The notes below the pieces were generated by a model, which searched no databases, had not been told where the DNA came from, and worked only from the letters and a program-made list of their open reading frames with translations. DNA of 64,000 bases from Muricea muricata (Eukaryota; Cnidaria; Anthozoa; Malacalcyonacea; Plexauridae), in the NCBI GenBank assembly GCA_963855995.1, contig OY979731.1:4521442-4585441 (forward strand), given 5' to 3'. Shown one piece after another: positions 21,052 through 45,113 of this stretch. Numbering within the stretch: the first letter of the stretch is position 1; each line of letters opens with the position of its first letter. Position numbers and translations under genes: made by a program.

Positions 21052-21483
21052 ATACCCTATCTCTTTGATTATCGTGAATATTTTCTATTTAAATAGTCGA
21101 AAACCGTCAAATTCCTCACTAGAAGTACGGAATCGCGATATACGCATAATAAAATATATTTGTTGTTTTGATTCTCCCCTGCACCTGACGTCACACAGGT
21201 CGTGACCTGTGAAGATAATTTTTTTGAAAATCTGTCCAAGATGGCGGCCGTAACGAATGCTCAGAGTGAAATAACACAAGAACGAGACAGTTTGGATAAA
21301 AAATAATACAATATTCGTAATCAGAGGGTAAAATTTTACTAGTATCAACAATAAAAAAATTTATTGCCATTGTCCTTTAACATCTTTCCTACCATTTTTG
21401 AAACTTATTCAAATTAAATTTATCATTGCTGGCTCAATTAAGTTTCGCCCATCTGAAATATAAACAGCTATTCCACCGTCACG

Positions 21484-33305
<11,822 letters not shown>

Positions 33306-33348
33306 TAATGAAAATTTCAAATAAAAAATCTATATCCAGCAATTACAG

Positions 33349-33645
33349 GTAGCGAAAAAAAATGGCCTCCGTTTGTGTGCTAATTTCAACCCTTATTATA
33401 CGAAATGGCCATCCTTACTAGGAGATATACAAGGCGCAAAACTAATATTTCTAAAGGATAAATGTGTGTCAATATCTAGTAGAAATCTTAAACGTTTCCA
33501 AGCTCAAATCAGAAACCAGTTGAGAAAAAATCACCATCAGCTACAGGTTCTCCGAAATGAATCGAATATACGCCTGGGTGATGCCGGTGCAATGTCCTTA
33601 CCACCAAGCTATACGGCGATGAGCTTGTTTTATTTGAGGTCCTAA
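33349..33645 (+). CDS. Possible alternative last exon or small ORF with PPSY motif
   Basis: This frame is open from an AG (33,347-33,348) to TAA and could join in phase 0 to the first Death-domain exon in place of the second Death domain. It encodes a basic helix-like segment (NLKRFQAQIRNQLRKNHHQL) and ends near LPPSYTAM, a PPxY-type WW-binding motif. The copy A frame (559-852) keeps the frame but has one stop. No family recognised. Confidence 0.35.
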   Translation, partial: VAKKNGLRLCANFNPYYTKWPSLLGDIQGAKLIFLKDKCVSISSRNLKRFQAQIRNQLRKNHHQLQVLRNESNIRLGDAGAMSLPPSYTAMSLFYLRS

Positions 33646-35590
33646 TTCCCGTAAACAAGTTGAGGGTTCAAAGGCGTTACCATATTAAATATTCATAAAT
33701 TGCTGTTCATGTCAGCTACCATCGTAACTCAGTGGTCAAAGCAGTGCACCAGCATGGCAAAGATGTAAGTTCAATTCCAGCAGGAGGATTTACTTAGTTG
33801 ATGGTATTTTTCCCTGAAGAATTCCCGACTTCAATTTCGACATGTGCATTATTTTCAGTCGAGATCATCGCCAACTATTTCCGTCTGTTTTTCCGCAATG
33901 GCGTTAGAAGATTTCAATTTCTTGAGAAAAACCATTAAAGAAAGGCAAAGCCTGCAAAAACTACAGTAAAATTACAGCACACAAGTTGTGGCCATTTTGT
34001 CACTAATTTCTAGTAATGAGTGAAAGTTACAGTCGCTTCTGTGCAATGTTTTTCATTGCTTTTGTCCATTATTGGGTTATGTTGGGTCCAGTCTCACTAA
34101 AGACCCGTATTGTTTTTAATTGAAGCGCCAGTAAGTGCGACTCATTGGCGTAGTTACATAGAAGCGACTGTAAAATTACTTTCAAGTGGCTAGTGCCGTT
34201 ATACCTGTCGCTTGCCTACGCATATGTATGTATCTGTATATGTATATTTTATTTTTAGCATGTCTGCAGAACTGGTGTGCTAAAAGTCAAGGAACTCGTC
34301 CTCTTTTTTAGAATTGATGAGAGGAAATTACAAGTGTAGTTTTAAATTTAAAATACTTTCGATACAGCAATATAATTGTGTATTTCGGGGCTTTTGTCCA
34401 TGGGAAAAAAGATTCCCAGTTTTTTATTTGATAAAATGCCCTTTCTGTATTTTTCATATTATTAGTTTTCAAAATAAAATTAACTGAATTTTTTATCATT
34501 ATGCGTTCAGATCTTCGATAAAACAACACGCACTTTTATATATTAATATTTATCTTATTAATATTTACTGTTAAAAAATATATTATATGGCATTACTGTG
34601 AAAAAATATATTATTTGTAGACATGAAATGAAAATGTAGAAAAAGCCACTCAAATATATCATATGTGTATAATAATTTTGCACGTCCAAATATCTTTGAT
34701 AATGATATGGCTTGAAGGGTATAAATAAGAATATGTATAAGCGTATATCTACATACAACGTAATCTTTATTTATTATGTAAATATTGATGTTATATTTTA
34801 GGACTGGCACAATGTTCAATTTCCAGTTTCGTTAATTTTTATAATTTACAAAAAGTTAACATGTCAAATCTACCCCACAGCTGCCTTAATAATTGAGCTG
34901 CACGAATGGAAGTGAGTAATATAAACTAACAATGTTTTTGCTTCCAGTGATAATAATTTAAAGTGAAGTGGAAGATACTTTTCTCCAATGGAAGAAAAGA
35001 AGATGCAATATTCTTGAAATCTTCAGACTTGGCTCTTTTTCTATTTTTACCGCAAGTGACAACAAAATTAGGAAGAGGAATTTTATAAACTAAAATGCTT
35101 TTGCAAGGAAGTTTCTCATGTTTCCTTCTGTTTTATTCGCGACGTTGTGTTCAAAATTGAAGCCCTGACAGCATTATGTAAAGACGCAAGTGCTACAAAT
35201 CAGTGAACCCTAATATAGACTGGAACGATAACTCTGATAAAAAAATTCTATCATTCGTTGAAGCCAGATTGGTGCTTTGATGGCGATTCGATGAGGGTGG
35301 TGATTCCGTCGCCTTTTTATGGTTTATTTTTGCTTTATTCGTGAACAAAATTAAACGAATGGATCCCGATCATGGAAATCACAAACATCAGTACAAACTT
35401 GACAAACGAAGGAGTCGTTATTGTTGAAAAATCCATGAAGATTTGTTGTTCATCAAAGACGACGAGAAATATCGAATTATCGAGCTCCAATGAATATGCT
35501 ATTCGTCAAAAAGTTTTATTTAAAAGTTATATAATAACAACAACGTTAAAAAATAAGGCTTGACCATTAATATTGGAATCGTAAATTACT
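33646..35590. other. Non-coding, includes tRNA-related SINE head at 33,718-33,785
   Basis: A-box-like TAACTCAGTGG (33,725-33,735) and B-box-like GTTCAATTC (33,769-33,777). The rest is AT-rich and partly aligned with 4,780-5,535. No gene seen, including the short frame at 35,372-35,563. Confidence 0.5.
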
Positions 35591-35592
35591 AT

Positions 35593-38200
35593 TTATTGTC
35601 TTCTGAATAAAATTAACTTTGTCAGTTGATGCCTGATGGTCGACTTCCCAGCTCCTGCTATGTTGCCGCTGAAACGTTTACCGTAAGTGTAAAGTCGTAA
35701 CGGAATGTATCTTTCAGCTATCAGCTTCATTAAGGTTGCCAAGTGATCACCGGTAAACATGCCCTCGTTTAATCCATCGTGATGATCTGTGAAAACTTTT
35801 TGGGTGCTTTGAACTCTAAAGCGAGTGAAAACTGCGCGCTCTGCCGAAAAACTCCAGTTTTTCTTTCGGCCTATTTTTCGGTACTTATCCCAGGGTCTTA
35901 CCATAGATATCTCATATACACTAGATAGCGCATCTGTATATCAAAAGTGAAGCCAAAAATCTCAGCGGTTCCCCATCATAACAATAGACGGCGGCCATAT
36001 TGGTCATTCCCACTCATCAAAAAATGCTACAGAACACACTATACTTTTCTGCATTTGTGTATTAAATACTGTTTAGCTGCATAACAGAGGACTTGTTGTC
36101 AACTTTGTCCATTTCCGCAATAAAAAAACACAAATTATCATGCTCCTTTTCAACTCTGTGGGAACGACCAGCGCCTGCGATCCGGCTTCAATTTTCGCCT
36201 GTCTACAGTGTGGGATGCGCCATCTAGTGTATATGAGATATCTATGGTCTGTACGTGTTGGAAACTTTTTCTTTGAATAGTTTCTCGAATAATCGATTAT
36301 ACTGTAGGCTCATTGAAATAGAACTCGTATTCCACCATTGTTGACGAATAGTGCCGACACTGCTGCTGGAACCTTGTTGTAGTTCAAAGAACAGTAGTTG
36401 TGGACCGCAGTGCGCACTGCAGTGAATTGAAAGATAAGGTAGCTTTTGCACGAGGAACATGATATTTTGTTAAGGGTCTTGCTGACTAAGTGACCACCAA
36501 TATAAAACAAAATGTTAGAAACAAACTCTGACCTTGACGGGGTGTTTATTTGTTGAAAATGGGTTGTTCTTCTGTTGTTAGAAGGGAATCGCTTCATGCA
36601 TTCTCTCGCAAACGTTTTGCGTTTGTAAGTTGCCAAGAGTTTTGATGTTTGACTGTCCTCTTTTAACTATAGCTATGTGCAGATTCTGTTAGGATTTGCT
36701 CCAATGTTTCCCTTGTTTCTGGGCGTAGTGGCTGTTTGATCCAAGTGGATTTCTAGAATTCAAGAGGTCGAACAGTTTATCGATTGTCAGTATGAATTCC
36801 ACACAGTGGGTTGGGAACCTCTAAATTCTTCAAGCTCCATTAATGTATCAAAGAATTTCTTTCATGCGCAGCTGACGAACTTAGTGTTGCTAAGACAACA
36901 TGCATTTTATTTGTTTCAAATTGTAAATGCTTTCTGGTAAATTTATCTCCCGTTTTAAATTTTTCAGCTTCTTGCATTCTGTGACATGAGGAGAAAAGGC
37001 CCAACTGAACAAATTTTTATTTTGTCAAAGATGGATTTTAAGCTTGCCAAAGCATTTCTTGCCGGTTTCAGCACATGGCACGGATATAGTATTTCATAAA
37101 CAAAATGTTCTTGATTAGGATGTTTGAACTTTGTAATTTTTAAATTGTACCTGTACTGTAGTGTCTCTAAATATCGATAGTTGTAGGGAATCAAATTGAC
37201 CAAGTAGAAGTTTCTTTTGTAGCTCATTTAAATCTGACATTGTTTGTTGCTTTGCCTTTTTCTCATTAATTGTTGTTGGCAATGGTTTAATTTTCCTTTT
37301 AATTTCTTTTCCAGGTGTGACCTCTCAGAACTTGGCTGAAGCGTTTCAATAACAATAACTGTGGTCAAATTTTGTCTTCTACTGACATAGTGGTTAAAGA
37401 TTCCAGATCTCATGGACTCTCCAACTTCTTTCGTATATTCTGTTGAATGCCGTATGCATCACAAATACGGTTGGCACATCATTGTCTTTTATTTAGCCGC
37501 CAGCATTATCTGATTTCTGTATAATGTAGTCAGATTTATAATGATGGTTTTCTATTGAGAACATTTATTTTGTTCCCGAACCCTTTTTCCACAGCTTGAA
37601 GAAGTGGTTGATCCTTCAGGGAAACCTGCCGAGAGGATCATCAGATTCCAGCAGCATTATGTGGTTTATGATATGAAGTTCATCTGACGAATAATTTTTT
37701 CTTTGGTAAGGTTATCTTGCATGTCTGTAACCTTATGAGGGGAGGGTAACTTATCCTGGAGTTATTTATATATTTAAGCTCGAATTCCATTTTGTTGTAG
37801 CAAAGTGTGATATATAATCTCGTGCTGGCTGGTGAATAAAAATGCGGAAATGGTTGGACGCAGAAGGCAAATTGTCTAAGGACAGGAGAACATGTTGCAC
37901 TGACGTCACTACTGTCTATTCGCTATGCTGTGACTGATACACACTTTACTATCAATACAGCACAAAATGTAAATAATGCAGGCTAAGATAGGCCCTGGGT
38001 AAACAGTCGTAAGTTTGTACGCTGAGTTAAAACAACGAAAACGTTCAACAGACAACAGAATTACCGAGTTCAATAATTGTTTTATCATTCTCTTGCATAA
38101 TTTCTTATAAGACTTTATAACTAGGGACAACAAGCGTTTTACACAAGCCTTTTGAATGTTCAGTAAAGCGAGCAGCCATTTGTTTACAAATTTTAAAAGC
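35593..38200 (-). pseudogene. P-element-like transposase relic, copy B
   Basis: The C-terminal block is well kept (35,593-35,904: RKIGRKKNWS, LATLMKLIAERYIPLRL, then IRHQLTKLILF), with a DPCHVLKPARNALASL block at 36,964-37,227 and an IVIETLQPSSE block at about 37,320-37,370. Frames are disrupted. It is orthologous to 9,985-13,500, so the insertion predates the duplication. Confidence 0.75.
35901..36247. mobile_element. 347-bp MITE with 34-bp terminal inverted repeats
   Basis: CCATAGATATCTCATATACA begins the left end and its complement closes the right end, with near-perfect symmetry for 34 bp. Copy A has the empty site at about 10,250-10,260 (CAGGGTCTTTACGTG). No coding sequence. Confidence 0.85.
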
Positions 38201-38278
38201 AATACGCATGCTCAGATTTTTATTTGCAGCTCACCAATAATTTTAACAAATCCGCAGTTCGCAGTCATTAGCGGGTAA

Positions 38279-41200
38279 CAGGGGCCACAGAAGCACCTCA
38301 AAAGTGGGGGGGAGGGGGGGGGGCACTTACCGAAAGGGGCACTTGAGTTTTGCCTGCTACTATATCTTTGTATAATGATATATATACTTTGATGAATTAT
38401 AGTCAAGTCACAAAATCAGTCATGAACATTCTCAGTTGGATGATATGAATATGGTACATGTATTCTTTATTGCTCTGCAAGCGTCCTAAATCCTCACAAA
38501 CTGAAATTCATTAAATAAACAATTTTTATTACAAGCAATGCGATTTTATTAAAATTTACCGAAAAATCGAACTCTACGTTCGTTTTTCAGAACAAAGTCT
38601 TTGGCAATCAAACTTAAGTCCAGTTCGTCGGTTCTAGCGTTATTACATGCATAATAATAAGATTGTTGTATCGTGCCGCCGTCATCGTGCTCCTTAGATA
38701 CGTTTTGACAAGACGCTGGCTTGAAAAGGATCGTTCTCCAGAGGCTGCGCTCATTGGGGCAAGAAGGTAAATTTGCAAAAGTCGGACAACGTTGGACATT
38801 GCCATGACGATCTGCGATGAGTCTGTTTCTTCGGTCGAGAATACTGAGGTAATAGTGTCAATTGATGTCACCGTCTTTACTTCTGGAAGTCGCTGCGAGA
38901 TAATTCTTTCAAGAAGCATTAACTCTGCCTTCAACTGATCAAAATCCAGGTCATCTTTTTAAAGGCGTTTCACTGCATCATTTAACTCAAACTCACAACC
39001 ATTCGATGCATTAATAAGCACAGTTTCAATGTTCATCAGTACGGAATAGATTTCTTGATTGAAACGTTCCTTTAACGCTGCCATGCACGAGTCAACTGCC
39101 TCAACATATTGGGCCCGGTGGAAATCATTCGCGGATTGGAAATGATGTTGCTCACCATCTCCGTGCTGAAATCGCCGCGGAATTTGCTTCGGTCTTGACA
39201 GTTTAGGATTCTCAACAAAGTTGATGGCCTTGTTCGAAGTGAGTGCTTGCTCGTAAAACAAATGGAAGTTGTCTCGTTGACGTTGCAAATTTGTCTTTAA
39301 GGCATTGACGCAAGTAACAGTTGTCTGTGCTGAAATTGAAGGCTTCTGTAATGTAGATGCAACTTGTTCACACACGCTGAAGATATTCTGCGCAAAACTT
39401 AAACCAAAATTCGTGGAAAACTTCTTTAATTGTCTAGCAAGACCTGATGCGGTGTCACGTACTGTAGACTTCGAAGATTCTTGGCAATGCTAAGTAATGT
39501 GGAGTACAGAGCCTCGTAATTGTTCAAGACAGCCGAGATAGCTTTCGTTCTTACCGTCCACCGAGTTGGACACAACAAATGCGGATTTTCAACTTGCGTG
39601 GCGTTGTCGTTAATATCTTTCGCGATATGCTGGTACTGCACCATTCGTGTTGGTGAATATCGAATAAACACGGCCAAATCTTGCACGACCTTCAACGCAT
39701 CGCTGATAATTTCGCTTTCTTTCACACAATCATCCAAAGCCAAATCAAGTGTGTGGTTACCGCAGTGAATATACAGCGCCCGGGGATTTTCTGAAGATAT
39801 TCGGGCTGCAACTCCATTCCTACTTCCAGCCATATTTGCTGCGCCATCATATGTTTGCCAACGACAGTAGTCTATAGTCAAATTGCATCTCAGCAAAATA
39901 TCCTTCAACGAAGTGGTGCTTGTTTCAGCCTCGGTTTTCTCCAGCTCGTACATACCGAGGAAATCTTCGTGGACGGATAAATCGGTTGTAGATATCCATC
40001 TTAAAACACATGTTAATTGTTCCTTGTTGCTTATGTCTCTAGACTCGTCTGCAATCAGGCTGAATAACTGCGATTTCTTACGTAGATCTGCAACTATAGA
40101 CCTCAGGACTGCGTTGCCCATCATGTTAATCAACTCGTTTATAATGTCATGACTGAGATATCTTCCGTTTTCAACCCACTCCAGCAATTCAGGGACATCT
40201 TCTGCTCTTAATTTTAGCAGCTGGCTTAAGTTACTCTCAATTTCAGTTTTTCCTTGCAAGCTCTGGGCCTTGCGTGCCAAATACCTAATGCTACTAAGTT
40301 GTTTTAACAACATTCGCTTTCGAGTTTCCTGGGTTCTTTTTAATTCTCCAACCAATTTCGCTCCGATATCGCTTTTCGAATCATCAAATAATAAAACTTT
40401 CTCAGTGGCCTCCGCATGAAATTTGGACTGGGAGTGTTTTTTAAGTTTTTCTTGGCACTTCTTCCAGTCGCTGAAATGTCTCACAAATGTCTTTTCACCG
40501 TTATGACTAAATGTAATAAGGCCTTGACGCATCGCTTTTACAGAAGTAACAGGCAATGGTCCCTTTCGTCATACAATATGTGAACCAAGCGTATTTTAAA
40601 AATATAGAGGATGTACATGTTCGTACATTCGACGATCCTCCTTTAGTGGTTTGCTTTTAGATGTGCGCTTTATTTCTTCTTGGGTAGGACGGTAAGGCTT
40701 TCTGTCTGTTCAGCACAAATGCTGACAGTCCTGTCCTAACGAACATTCCGGTGATTCAGTTGGAATAGGTTCTACAAATGGGACGATAGTCGTAGAACTT
40801 GGCAAAGACGTTAGGTTGTCATAACTCGTGGGAGTAGATGGCTCAGTCGTGGGCGCGACTGGTATGCTTGAACAAGATGTAGGGCCAGGATCGCTCAAAC
40901 TTGACTCGAAATCAGAATGATGAGATAAAAAGGTTGGTGGAGTTTTCGCATCTTTTTAGCTGTTTCTACAAGCTCTTTTTCTTTTTCGCGTTTTCTCCTA
41001 GCAGCTCTAGGCATGATGATTTTAACCAGACCTTTTGATTGAATATCGTGAATTTGTAGTAATTATTATTATAGTGAAGAACAACAGCATTACAGCAAAA
41101 GTCTGCAAAACAATACGCCGGGAGCAATGCGTAGGCGCACAATTTGTAGCCTAATGGGGATCATAAATTGCGATTTTTAGATGGTTAAGCTAGCGGGCGG

Positions 41201-41893
41201 ACGTCTGCCAAAACAATCCCACTTGACAAGTCACAATTTTTTATCCTTTTAAATCTTTTGATCTTAATCGCCGAGAAAGATAAATATAGTCGCAAGTTAA
41301 AGATAAATATAGTTTTGAGTCGCAAGTTTTGAGTCGCAAGTTTTAACCAGCATTTTGTATTTCCATTGACTTTGTTTTCAAGGGCCGCCGAAGATCGTTA
41401 AGTGAGGGGGGCTCACATATCCATATATTCGTGTTTCGCGTCATTGATTTCTTTTGAAATCGACTTTTTTCACGTTTTGTGAACGCGAATGTATGAATAT
41501 TTGCCCTCCCCCCCCCCCCCCCACCCCCTTAATTATCTTCCGCGGCCATTGTTTGTTTTATATATTTTTCCTATTACAGGCTATTAGTGTTTCATCCGTA
41601 TGCCGCTCCAACTGGTTCCAAATGATATATTTAGTTCTCTTATTAGTTAAAAGAGGCGTTTAATTTTTAAAACGCTTGCTTAAAACTTAGCTCTGCAGTT
41701 CCCGAAAAAAGGCAAACGTGCTTCTATAAGTTCTATTCCATAAAGAAAGGGCACTTCAATTCCATGAAGAAAGGGCATTTCTACTCCATGAAAAAAGGGC
41801 ACTTTCAATCCAGGAAAAGGGCACATTTACCTCGCATTCAAAGAGTGGGGGGGGCTTTGCCCCCCAATGCCCCCCCTGGTTCCGCGGCCCCTG
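38279..41893 (-). mobile_element. hAT DNA transposon with 8-bp target duplication
   Basis: Ends CAGGGGCCACAGAA and (complement) CAGGGGCCGCGGAA are classic hAT-type termini. Flanks GCGGGTAA (38,271-38,278) and GCAGGTAA (41,894-41,901) are an 8-bp duplication with one mismatch. Long G/C homopolymers lie just inside both ends. The body encodes a disrupted TTF-finger/hAT transposase on the minus strand. Confidence 0.9.
38560..41013 (-). pseudogene. hAT transposase (ZMYM1-like: TTF finger, DUF4371, hAT dimerisation)
   Basis: A possible N-terminus with MPRAARRKREKEKELVETAK lies at 41,013, and a Ser/Thr/Pro-rich part at 40,710-40,898. A TTF-type finger is split by a frameshift near 40,560: FTYCMTKGTIACYFC in one frame, FVRHFSDWKKCQEKLKKHS in the next. 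The long frame 40,556-39,426 carries the catalytic-core region (FSLIADESRDISNKEQL, CRWQTYDGAANM). Two more frames follow (39,375-38,959 and 38,934-38,614), the last with the dimerisation signature SAASGERSFSSQRLVKTYLR. At least three frame breaks make it inactive unless they are assembly errors. Confidence 0.85.
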
Positions 41894-41971
41894 GCAGGTA
41901 AATTGACCAATCAGAACTTAGAATACATATAAAGAGAATGATAATATATTTTGCTACAACATAACCACCAT

Positions 41972-42168
41972 TAAAATATAATTTTGTGGAAACACCACGT
42001 AAATTTTTTATCGCAAAGCTTTCGATCCGTAAGCTCGGATCTTGATCAGCGCTAATAATGATACATTGCATTATCATAAGCACTGATGAAGATCTCAGCT
42101 TACGGATCGAGAGCTTTCCCATAGTAAATTTACGTAGTGTTTCCACACAATTACATTTTGATTTAACA
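41972..42168. mobile_element. Palindromic MITE with hammerhead-like cores, intact copy
   Basis: About 197 bp, nearly fully self-complementary: outer arms ATAATTTTGTGGAAACAC and inner arms GATCCGTAAGCTCGGATC meet at a TAATAATG / CATTATCA centre. The right arm has CTGATGA (42,083-42,089), a GATC-rich stem and GAGA (42,109-42,112). Read on the minus strand, the left arm has CTGATCA and GAAA. Related copies: 14,740-14,890 and 21,766-21,868. Confidence 0.8.
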
Positions 42169-42721
42169 TTCACCATGCAAACATACAAGGAACTCTACTG
42201 CTGCGATTCAGATTACGTCATTACAATCTATTTTTTTCTCTTATATGGGGGTTTCCCACAGCAAACAGGAACAAGGAAGCAAATAAAGATCTTGTTTTAA
42301 TGATCGCCTTCTAAATACTTAGTAGAGATTATAGCTATTGCCTGGCGGACACTATTACGCCGGTAAATTTATTTTTCAAGCCAATATCAAGCGTTTTTCA
42401 GGTATGTTGACTGTTATTCAGATTTTAATAAGATTAATGATCAAAATTTGCATATCAGTTAAAATGTTGTTATTCTGTTATGATATTGGAACATCGTGGG
42501 GTGACAGTATCAAGAACTAAATATTTCACAATCCATGGTCACATAGACGAAAAATATAAGTTACGATAAATATCTACATCAATGTGATTTTTATCACGTT
42601 TTAGCTAGAGATTTGCTCTCGATTTGAACATAGATGGAAAATTATGTTGTTCTGTTATGTGGGGGCATGTTGCGATGAGAGCATCATTCATCAATAATGC
42701 GCTTCGAATGAAGTATATATA

Positions 42722-42981
42722 CAGTGTCCCAGAAAAAAGTGACACTATAGAAATTATCTCATTGTTCTTAAACCGCTCTTAAACGCGCGTTATTACACAC
42801 CTGAGAATTGAGTGAAATTGTGTTTACATTTAAGCATAAAACATTTTCGCTTCGTCCAAATATTTTAAGAAAGTTCCAGAAGCAGAAGTAATGCACCTGT
42901 GGGTTTATATATAGTGCTCAGGCATTCACATTATAACAATAGGATATTTTCTATAGTGTCACTTTTTTCTGGGACTCTCTG
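42722..42981. mobile_element. 260-bp mariner-like MITE
   Basis: CAGTGTCCCAGAAAAAAGTG inverted at the right end (with a small insertion near the tip), about 30-bp TIRs, TA on both sides. Copy A shows the empty site at about 15,500. Tc1/mariner-type by target and terminus. Confidence 0.85.
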
Positions 42982-43189
42982 TATATCGCCAAAACAAAAT
43001 ACTGATCTTTGAATTTTCCTTTTTTATGTATAACATAGCTAATTGGATAGCTTATAGCACAATGTTAGCCATGCATCATAAACTTTGCTGCTTTATATAG
43101 CTAGTTATGCACGAAATGTAACTGTCTGCGTTGGTCACGAAAACAAAATATCTAACGAGAACTACATTATTGCACATATAGCTGTCCTA

Positions 43190-43412
43190 AGGGGCTGTTC
43201 AAACGGATGCAACATTGTTGGACCAACATCATCCAACACTTTTCAAATAGTGCTTTGTGCTATATCAATCTCAGTTATTTTAAGGTAAAAGTTCTCAACA
43301 ACAATAGATTGCCTTGGAATGTCAAGCAATAAGCTAAGAAAGCGCTTTATTAACGTGCTTCAACATTGTTGCGTGTTGTTGGTCCAACAATGTTGCATCC
43401 GTTTGAACAGGC
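43190..43412. mobile_element. MITE with GGGGCTGTTCAAACGG termini
   Basis: TIRs of about 38 bp (AGGGGCTGTTCAAACGGATG at the left, complement at the right) enclose about 145 bp. Copy A has the empty site near 15,715 (GTTAAAGATC). The target duplication is TA or a 3-bp TAA/TTA, so mariner or Harbinger affinity is unresolved. Confidence 0.8.
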
Positions 43413-43936
43413 CCTTAAAGATCATATTGGCCTCAAATTAGTTTGTTGACATGATACCGTTCTACATATAACCATGCAATATCAATCGTAATTGCAAACG
43501 TTTGTTCACGTATATATATCAGTACTGTCATAACTGACAATGCGTGATTTTTTAAATGAGCGAGGGTTTCTATTCTGTTTCCGTGTGAAATATTTTGAAA
43601 AAAACAATCATAAGGCAACAGCCGACAACGGCAACAGCCGCAGTATTAAAACAATCTTTCTATTAAAAACGTCATGAATCTTGGCATGAAGTAACCCACT
43701 GAAAACCATTTATAAGGCAGTTTTTCAAGGCGCTCAATTACTTAGTATTTAAAATATTGTCGTTAAAGCATTCGCCATTGATATTTCATACATATGAACA
43801 AGCTTTTGATTCTGCCACGTCATCACTCACACTGCGAAGTCACGTGAGATAGCACAGCTGTCTGCCCGAGCAATCAGTGCGCGCCTGTCCTTGCTCGAGT
43901 ACGGATGTCAGTTTTGTCAGTTAATACTGACAAAAC

Positions 43937-45103
43937 ATGGAAGAGACGCAAGCAAATCAACCTGAGCAATCGCATGATAATGCTATTGTTTCGGCCATTA
44001 CTTCCATGAGTGAGGTTTTGGCTACTTCACTGTCCTCACTGAAGGCAACGATGACAAATTCTTTCACTGAAATTCAAAGATCGTTGGAACAGTTCGCTGC
44101 TACCGATGTTGGCGATTTTTCGGATATCGAGTCATTAGATCATGGTGAAAGCTGTCGAAAACGACCTCGGATTGCCACGGAAGAATTACCCCAGCAATCT
44201 GGGGCCACTGCGCGAGACGAGTCGCTAATGGCTGTCCCGCAGAGAGAGATTGATAAGCTGATAAATCAGCCTTCTCTCACTGTCGAAGCCGAAACGCCTA
44301 CAGATTCAAATTCTCACGACATACCAGTGCTATCAGGCATTGCGAATGATTTGAAGTTGGAGCAAAAGAAAGCGCCAGCAATTAACGAGCAACTTGCCAA
44401 GATAGTCCAAAGTTTAATGCGCGAAAAGCTGGACGATGAAGTCTTAACAGAAACGAAGACCCGTTACCTTTTGCCGGAGAACTGTGATAGTTTGACCACA
44501 ACAAAAGTTAACCATCTTATTTGGGATCAATTAAAACCCGAAACTCGTTCTTTCGATGTAAAATTACAGAAAGTTCAAGCGCATATTGTCAAAGGTGTAA
44601 CGCCAATTGTTAACATCATTCAAGCGTTACTTCAAGCCAAAGACAAAATCCCCAGCGATGCATTAGATGTTCAGGGTCTCTTGAAAGCTGGCACTGATGC
44701 TATTGCATTGTTTGGTGCTGCTAGTTATGAATTAAATATGCGCAGACGGGATAGTATTAAGCATGATTTGAATGATGATTACCGACATCTTTGTTCGCCA
44801 ACTGTCCCATTCACAGATTTCTTGTTTGGTGATGATGTCGAACTTTCCAAACAGCTCAAGGATTTAACCGAAGCAACAAAAGTTGGCAAAAAGCTCGCAA
44901 AAACAAGTTACAGACCCGTCTACAACCGTCAGAGAAATTACAAACTGGGGCACAAGAGAGCATACCCTTTTGCTAATCGAAATGCACCTCAACGATCATT
45001 TCCTGTCAACAAACATTTAAACTGGAAACGGCCCAGCCTCCAGAACTCAAGAGAAAGAGTCGAGGGGAGGAGGCAGCCAAGTAGGGCCAAGTATACCCTC
45101 TAG
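43937..45103 (+). CDS. DIRS gag-like ORF
   Basis: 388 aa from ATG shortly after the left terminal repeat. The N-terminus is acidic and Ser/Thr-rich with a helical segment (EVLATSLSSLKATMTNSF). The middle is helical. The C-terminus is strongly basic (RPVYNRQRNYKLGHKRAY), suiting nucleic-acid binding. No CCHC finger is seen. The RT frame starts 11 bases after its stop. Confidence 0.75.
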   Translation: MEETQANQPEQSHDNAIVSAITSMSEVLATSLSSLKATMTNSFTEIQRSLEQFAATDVGDFSDIESLDHGESCRKRPRIATEELPQQSGATARDESLMAVPQREIDKLINQPSLTVEAETPTDSNSHDIPVLSGIANDLKLEQKKAPAINEQLAKIVQSLMREKLDDEVLTETKTRYLLPENCDSLTTTKVNHLIWDQLKPETRSFDVKLQKVQAHIVKGVTPIVNIIQALLQAKDKIPSDALDVQGLLKAGTDAIALFGAASYELNMRRRDSIKHDLNDDYRHLCSPTVPFTDFLFGDDVELSKQLKDLTEATKVGKKLAKTSYRPVYNRQRNYKLGHKRAYPFANRNAPQRSFPVNKHLNWKRPSLQNSRERVEGRRQPSRAKYTL

Positions 45104-45113
45104 TGAGGTTAGT

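Larger units (their letters stand above)
17778..21376. mobile_element. 3.6-kb DNA transposon with TTAA target duplication
   Basis: TTAA flanks both ends (17,774-17,777 and 21,377-21,380). Termini AGGACATTGGCAATAAA and its inverted form match with one difference, and homology between the ends continues for about 230 bp around the CCGCCATCTTG and GTGACGTCAGGTG blocks. The paralogous block at about 24,240-24,275 shows the empty site. TTAA targets are typical of piggyBac and Kolobok. No transposase could be confirmed. It contains a P2X7-like domain gene interrupted by a LINE. Confidence 0.85.

Noticed and set aside
21459..21464. TATAAA as promoter of the receptor gene
   Set aside because: It is only 20 bases before the ATG, too close for a normal TATA box, and is not kept in the duplicated 5' blocks.
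38300..38325. G-run (and C-run at 41,508-41,522) as a G-quadplex regulator
   Set aside because: They lie at matching positions just inside the hAT termini and are better explained as part of the element ends.
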